A DNA stretch of 64,000 nucleotides from Caulobacter segnis. GTDB lineage: Bacteria; Pseudomonadota; Alphaproteobacteria; Caulobacterales; Caulobacteraceae. The notes below the pieces were generated by a model. The model was not told the origin of the DNA. It was given only the letters and a program-made list of their open reading frames with translations, and did not search any database. Positions 60,495-64,000 of the stretch are shown here, one piece after another. Within the stretch, counting starts at the first letter, position 1; every line of letters begins with the position of its first letter. The stretch is from contig NZ_CP082923.1 in assembly GCF_019931575.1 (NCBI RefSeq), positions 4,650,001 to 4,714,000 of the forward strand, in the 5' to 3' direction. A program made the translations under genes and the position numbers.

Positions 60495-61571
60495 ATGAAG
60501 TTCGGGCCGGAAACCATCATCCTGGGCGATTGCATCGAGCAGATGAACGCCCTGCCGGAGAAGTCGGTCGACCTGATCTTCGCCGATCCGCCGTACAATC
60601 TGCAGCTGGGCGGCGACCTGCTGCGTCCCGACAATTCCAAGGTCGACGCGGTCGACGACCACTGGGACCAGTTCGAGAGCTTCGCCGCCTACGACAAGTT
60701 CACCCGCGAGTGGCTGAAGGCCGCCCGCCGTGTCCTGAAGGACGACGGCGCGATCTGGGTGATCGGCAGCTACCACAACATCTTCCGCGTCGGCGTCGCC
60801 ATCCAGGACCTGGGCTTCTGGATCCTGAACGACATCGTCTGGCGCAAGTCCAACCCGATGCCGAATTTCAAGGGCACCCGCTTCGCCAACGCCCACGAGA
60901 CCCTGATCTGGGCCTCCAAGAGCCAGAACGCCAAGCGCTACACCTTCAACTACGACGCCCTGAAGATGGCCAATGACGAGGTGCAGATGCGCTCGGACTG
61001 GACCATCCCGCTGTGCACCGGCGAGGAGCGCATCAAGGGCGCCGACGGCCAGAAGGCGCACCCGACCCAGAAGCCCGAAGCCCTGCTCTACCGCGTGATC
61101 CTGTCGACCACGAAGCCGGGCGACGTGATCTTGGACCCGTTCTTCGGCGTCGGCACCACCGGCGCGGCCGCCAAGCGCCTGGGTCGCAAGTTCATCGGCA
61201 TCGAGCGCGAGGCCGAGTACCTGGCCCACGCCAAGGAACGCATCGCCAAGGTCGTGCCGATCGCGCCGGAAGACCTGGACGTCATGGGCTCGAAGAAGGC
61301 CGAGCCGCGCGTGCCGTTCGGCACCATCGTCGAGGCCGGCCTGCTGTCGCCGGGCGACACCCTCTACTGCGCCAAGGGCTCGCACATGGCCAAGGTGCGT
61401 CCGGACGGCTCGATCACGGTCGGCGACCTGTCGGGCTCGATCCACAAGATCGGCGCCCTGGTCCAATCGGCCCCGGCCTGCAACGGCTGGACCTACTGGC
61501 ACTTCAAGACCGACGCCGGCCTGGCCCCCATCGACGTCCTGCGGGCCCAGGTCCGCGCGGGGATGAACTAG
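60495..61571 (+). CDS. ccrM: Cell-cycle-regulated DNA adenine methyltransferase
   Basis: A 358-residue GANTC methyltransferase, the same length as C. crescentus CcrM. DPPY at 31-34, preceded by SVDLIFA, and the FxGxG-type AdoMet motif LDPFFGVGTTGAAAKRLG are present; the C-terminal DNA-recognition extension (VPFGTIVEAGLLSPGDTLYC, GSIHKIGALVQSAPACNGWTYWHFKTDAG) is complete. It methylates newly replicated GANTC and is made late in the cell cycle. ATG 60495 is chosen (MKFGPET); the frame opens at 60462. Ends 4 bases into the VOC gene on the other strand. Confidence 0.97.
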   Translation: MKFGPETIILGDCIEQMNALPEKSVDLIFADPPYNLQLGGDLLRPDNSKVDAVDDHWDQFESFAAYDKFTREWLKAARRVLKDDGAIWVIGSYHNIFRVGVAIQDLGFWILNDIVWRKSNPMPNFKGTRFANAHETLIWASKSQNAKRYTFNYDALKMANDEVQMRSDWTIPLCTGEERIKGADGQKAHPTQKPEALLYRVILSTTKPGDVILDPFFGVGTTGAAAKRLGRKFIGIEREAEYLAHAKERIAKVVPIAPEDLDVMGSKKAEPRVPFGTIVEAGLLSPGDTLYCAKGSHMAKVRPDGSITVGDLSGSIHKIGALVQSAPACNGWTYWHFKTDAGLAPIDVLRAQVRAGMN

Positions 61572-61957
61572 ACCTCGGGACCGTCCTCGTAGAATTCCAA
61601 CGGCAAGCCGTCCGGGTCCTGGAAGAAGGTGAACCGGCGGTCGGTGTATTCGTCGATCCGCACCGGCTCCACCGCGATCCCCAGGTCCGTCAGCCGCGCG
61701 ACCTCAGCGTCCAGGTCGGGCACGGCGAACGCCAGGTGGCGCAGGCCGGCGGCCTCCGGATAGCTGGGCCGGGGCGGCGGCGACGGGAACGAGAACAGCT
61801 CGATCTGGGCGTTGCCGGCGTCCAGGTCGCATTTCCAGGAAGCCCGCGCCTCGCGATAGACCTCGCGGATCACCCGGAAGCCCAGGACCTCGACATAGAA
61901 CCGCCGGGACCGGTCATAGTCCGAGCAGATGATCGCGACATGGTGGATGCGGGGCAT
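61568..61957 (-). CDS. VOC-family (glyoxalase/dioxygenase-fold) protein
   Basis: A 129-residue single-domain VOC protein: IHHVAIICSDYDRSRRFYVEVLGFRVIREVYREARASWKCDL, QIELFSFPSPPPRPSYPEAAGLRHLAFAVPDLDAEVARL and FTFFQDPDGLPLEFYEDGPEV. The H...E...H...E metal-site pattern is present (HHVA, QIEL, LRHLAF, LEFYE). It resembles the YaeR/SMU1112c type, of unknown substrate. Lies 11 bases downstream of mutY on the minus strand. Confidence 0.9.
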   Translation of the reverse strand: MPRIHHVAIICSDYDRSRRFYVEVLGFRVIREVYREARASWKCDLDAGNAQIELFSFPSPPPRPSYPEAAGLRHLAFAVPDLDAEVARLTDLGIAVEPVRIDEYTDRRFTFFQDPDGLPLEFYEDGPEV

Positions 61958-61968
61958 GGTCCTGCCTA

Positions 61969-63036
61969 TCAGATCAGCCGCTCGGCCGCCCGCGCCGCCT
62001 TCAGGAACACGCTGGGCAGGGCGGAGAGCCCTTCGCGCGGGGTCCAGACGAAGTCGGCGCGGTCCTCGTCCGCCCGCGCCACGAACACCCGCAGGGTCAG
62101 GGAGAAGTGCGTGAAGACGTGCTCCACGGCCCCGAAGTCGCGCCAGGGGGCCGGGACCGGGGCGGCGACCACGGCTTCGGCGTCCGAGAACGGCTCGGCC
62201 CGCCAGTCGCTGGTCGGCAGGCCCAGCATGCCGCCCAGGAGCCCCTTGGGCGGGCGGCGGACCAGGGCCACCGCGTCGCCGCGCGTCAGGACATAGGCGA
62301 CGCCGTGGCGGCGGGGGCGATCGGCCTTCCTGGTCTTTCTCGGATAGGTCTCCGGCGCGCCCGTGGCGTAGGCTGCGCACCAGGCCGCGATCGGGCAGCG
62401 GTCGCACAGCGGGGCCTTGGGCTTGCAGACCGTGGCCCCCAGGTCCATCAGCGCCTGGGCCCAGTCGCCGGGGCGTTCGTCGCCGACCAGCTCGCCAGCC
62501 AGGGCCTTCAGCTCGGGCTTGGCGTCGGGCAGCGGCGTCTCGACGGCGAACAGCCGCGCCATCACCCGCTCGACATTGCCATCGACCACATTGGCGGCGC
62601 GGTCGAAGGCGATGGCCGCGACGGCGGCGGCGGTGTAGGCGCCTACGCCCGGCAGGGCCCGCAGGCCCTCCTCGGTGTCCGGAAACACCCCGCCGTGCTC
62701 GCCGGCCACCGCGCGGGCGCAGGCCAGCAGGTTGCGGGCCCGGGCGTAGTAGCCCAGCCCGGCCCAGGCGGCCATCAGCTCGCCGTCCTCGACGGCCGCC
62801 AGGTCCGACACCGTCGGCCACCGCTGGGTGAAGCCGATGAAATAGGGCGTGGCGTGCGGCACGGTGGTCTGCTGCAGCATCACCTCCGACAGCCAGACGC
62901 GGTAGGGATCGCCGCGCACGCCGGCGCGGCGGTCGGCGGGCGAGACGCGCCAGGCCAGGTCGCGGGCCTGGCGGTCGTACCAGGCCAGCAGGGCCGCGCG
63001 GACCGCTTCCCGGTCAGGAGGAGAACTGGCTTTCAT
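61969..63036 (-). CDS. mutY: A/G-specific adenine glycosylase
   Basis: A 355-residue MutY removing adenine opposite 8-oxoguanine. Catalytic Glu and helix-hairpin-helix: EVMLQQTTVPHATPYF, LPGVGAYTAAAVAAIAFDRAANVVDGNVERVMARLF with the Asp; iron-sulfur cluster C-x6-C-x2-C-x5-C in CKPKAPLCDRCPIAAWC. The C-terminal NUDIX-like domain (RRPPKGLLGGMLGLPTSDW) reads 8-oxoG. It is divergent from the DUF721 gene (46 bases). Confidence 0.96.
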   Translation of the reverse strand: MKASSPPDREAVRAALLAWYDRQARDLAWRVSPADRRAGVRGDPYRVWLSEVMLQQTTVPHATPYFIGFTQRWPTVSDLAAVEDGELMAAWAGLGYYARARNLLACARAVAGEHGGVFPDTEEGLRALPGVGAYTAAAVAAIAFDRAANVVDGNVERVMARLFAVETPLPDAKPELKALAGELVGDERPGDWAQALMDLGATVCKPKAPLCDRCPIAAWCAAYATGAPETYPRKTRKADRPRRHGVAYVLTRGDAVALVRRPPKGLLGGMLGLPTSDWRAEPFSDAEAVVAAPVPAPWRDFGAVEHVFTHFSLTLRVFVARADEDRADFVWTPREGLSALPSVFLKAARAAERLI

Positions 63037-63082
63037 GTCCCTCGCCTACCGCGAAGACCGGGCGTCGTGCTAGCCTTCGTCC

Positions 63083-63622
63083 ATGCGCCGCCCCCTGCCC
63101 ACGCCGGAAGAAGCCCTCGCGATCCTGCGCAAGAAGCGTACGCGCCCCCAGTTCCGCTCGCCGCCGCCCGCCGGCAAGAACCTGGCGCCGCTGCTGAAGG
63201 AGCTCGAGGAGCGCTTCGGCAAGGGCCCGGCCGTCCTGCAGGCCCGCTGGCGCGAGATCGTCGGCGACACCCTGGCCCGCCGCACCGAGCCCGTCCGCAT
63301 CATCAAGGGCCGCAACGGCGAGGGCGGCGCGCTGGAGCTGCGCGTCGACGGCCCGGTCGCCTCGCTGATCCAGCACCAGGCCCCGCAGATCACCGCGCGC
63401 CTGGACATGCTGCTGGGCAAGGGCGTGGTCACCCGCCTGCGCATCGTCCAGGGCCCCGTGAAGGCCGCCGCCGCGCCGGTCGCCCAGCGTTCGCGCCGCA
63501 AGCCGCCGCTGGACGCCGCCCTCGAGAAGCAGTTGGCCGACAGCCTGGCCGAGCAGCCCGAGGGCAAGCTGAAACAGGCGCTGCTGAAGCTGGGTCGCGG
63601 GGTGCTGCAGTCGGAGCGCTGA
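63083..63622 (+). CDS. DUF721/DciA-like protein
   Basis: A 179-residue basic protein of the DUF721 family: LAPLLKELEERFGKGPAVLQARWREIVGDTLARRTEPVRII, then LELRVDGPVASLIQHQAPQITARLDMLLGKG. DciA, from the same family, loads the replicative helicase in bacteria without DnaC. That role is plausible here but unproven. The C-terminal half is basic and low complexity. It precedes the DsbA-like gene (113 bases). Confidence 0.85.
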   Translation: MRRPLPTPEEALAILRKKRTRPQFRSPPPAGKNLAPLLKELEERFGKGPAVLQARWREIVGDTLARRTEPVRIIKGRNGEGGALELRVDGPVASLIQHQAPQITARLDMLLGKGVVTRLRIVQGPVKAAAAPVAQRSRRKPPLDAALEKQLADSLAEQPEGKLKQALLKLGRGVLQSER

Positions 63623-63735
63623 GCCGGTTGACAAGCGCGGCGCGCTCAAGCTCTTGAGCCGTCACGGTTGCGCCTCTTTCACGCCCTAGCGAGAATCGGG
63701 CTTAACTTCCCAATCGACCGCCGAAGGGCCAATTC

Positions 63736-64000
63736 ATGCGTTCGCTGATCACCCGCCTCACCCTCGTCGCCGCCCTCGCGGCCAGCCTCGCCGCCTGCGG
63801 TCCCAAGGGGGCCAAGGTCACCGCCGAGGACATGAGCATGGGCAACCCCAGCGCCAAGGTCACGGTGGTCGAGTACGCCTCGGTCGCCTGCCCGCACTGC
63901 GCCAAGTGGAACGCCGAGGTCTTCCCGGCCTTCAAGGCCAAGTACATCGACACCGGCAAGATCAACTACGTCGCCCGCGAGGCCCTGACCGGCGAGCCGA
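63736..64000 (+). CDS. DsbA-family lipoprotein, 3' end beyond window
   Basis: Only the first 88 codons are visible. A lipoprotein-type signal (LVAALAASLAAC, lipobox Cys about residue 21) precedes a thioredoxin fold: NPSAKVTVVEYASVACPHCAKWNAEVFPAFKAKYI, with CPHC the redox motif. It would act in the periplasm, oxidising or isomerising disulfides. ATG 63736. A -35-like TTGACA at 63627 lies upstream. The extracytoplasmic Cys-rich protein at 41939 is the type of substrate such an enzyme would serve (inference). Confidence 0.85.
   Translation, partial: MRSLITRLTLVAALAASLAACGPKGAKVTAEDMSMGNPSAKVTVVEYASVACPHCAKWNAEVFPAFKAKYIDTGKINYVAREALTGEP

Overview
The window looks like chromosome from a Caulobacter species (Alphaproteobacteria, high G+C). 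The strongest evidence is a 358-residue CcrM adenine methyltransferase with a CtrA-like box and several GANTC sites in its promoter, flanked by rnhB and mutY. A Caulobacter-type DUF4908 protein, MetX/MetW methionine genes and a phbA/phbB/phaR polyhydroxybutyrate cluster agree with this. Species identity is inferred, not tested.

Bases 1-8066 differ from the rest. They lie against the 3' end of a tRNA-Arg(ACG) gene (8067-8143, minus strand) and carry accessory genes: a CoiA/PD-(D/E)XK-like protein cut by the window edge, a DUF7662 protein, the antirestriction protein ArdA behind a 530-base structured leader, an unknown two-part protein, a translationally coupled pair (small protein plus secreted probable beta-barrel), an FRG-domain protein, a small membrane protein and a thermonuclease. 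This looks like one end of a genomic island integrated at the tRNA. No integrase is visible in the part shown.

Bases 8144-31508 are core chromosome: gamma-glutamyltransferase; a minus-strand chain with ATGA overlaps (SixA-like phosphatase, DUF952, pyrD, TVP38, then an orphan histidine kinase); metX-metW-EEP hydrolase; a phospholipase D-like enzyme; a PII protein; a methyltransferase divergent from gloB; a LacI regulator; DUF4908; phbB and phbA divergent from phaR; a second thiolase; hemF; a diheme cytochrome-like protein; and a glutamine amidotransferase.

Bases 31535-50683 hold CCA-adding enzyme, NUDIX and DUF1285 genes, a GNAT gene preceded by an Arg-rich 14-codon leader ORF and a hairpin, an MFS transporter, two short-chain dehydrogenases, enoyl-CoA hydratase with MarR, an MBL hydrolase, a secreted protein of five four-cysteine repeats, an SGNH esterase, a ThDP enzyme, a YhhN membrane protein, an acyl-CoA synthetase, a 790-base gene-poor stretch rich in hairpins, and a DGPF protein coupled to an ECF sigma factor.

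Bases 50680-64000 hold dihydroorotase, a family 9 glycosyltransferase whose C-terminus runs into a REP-like inverted repeat, ygfZ, tag, an alpha/beta hydrolase, a family 16 glycosidase, an OafA-type acyltransferase, rnhB, ccrM, a VOC protein, mutY, a DUF721 protein and the start of a DsbA-like lipoprotein. I saw no CRISPR array, rRNA, insertion sequence or prophage.
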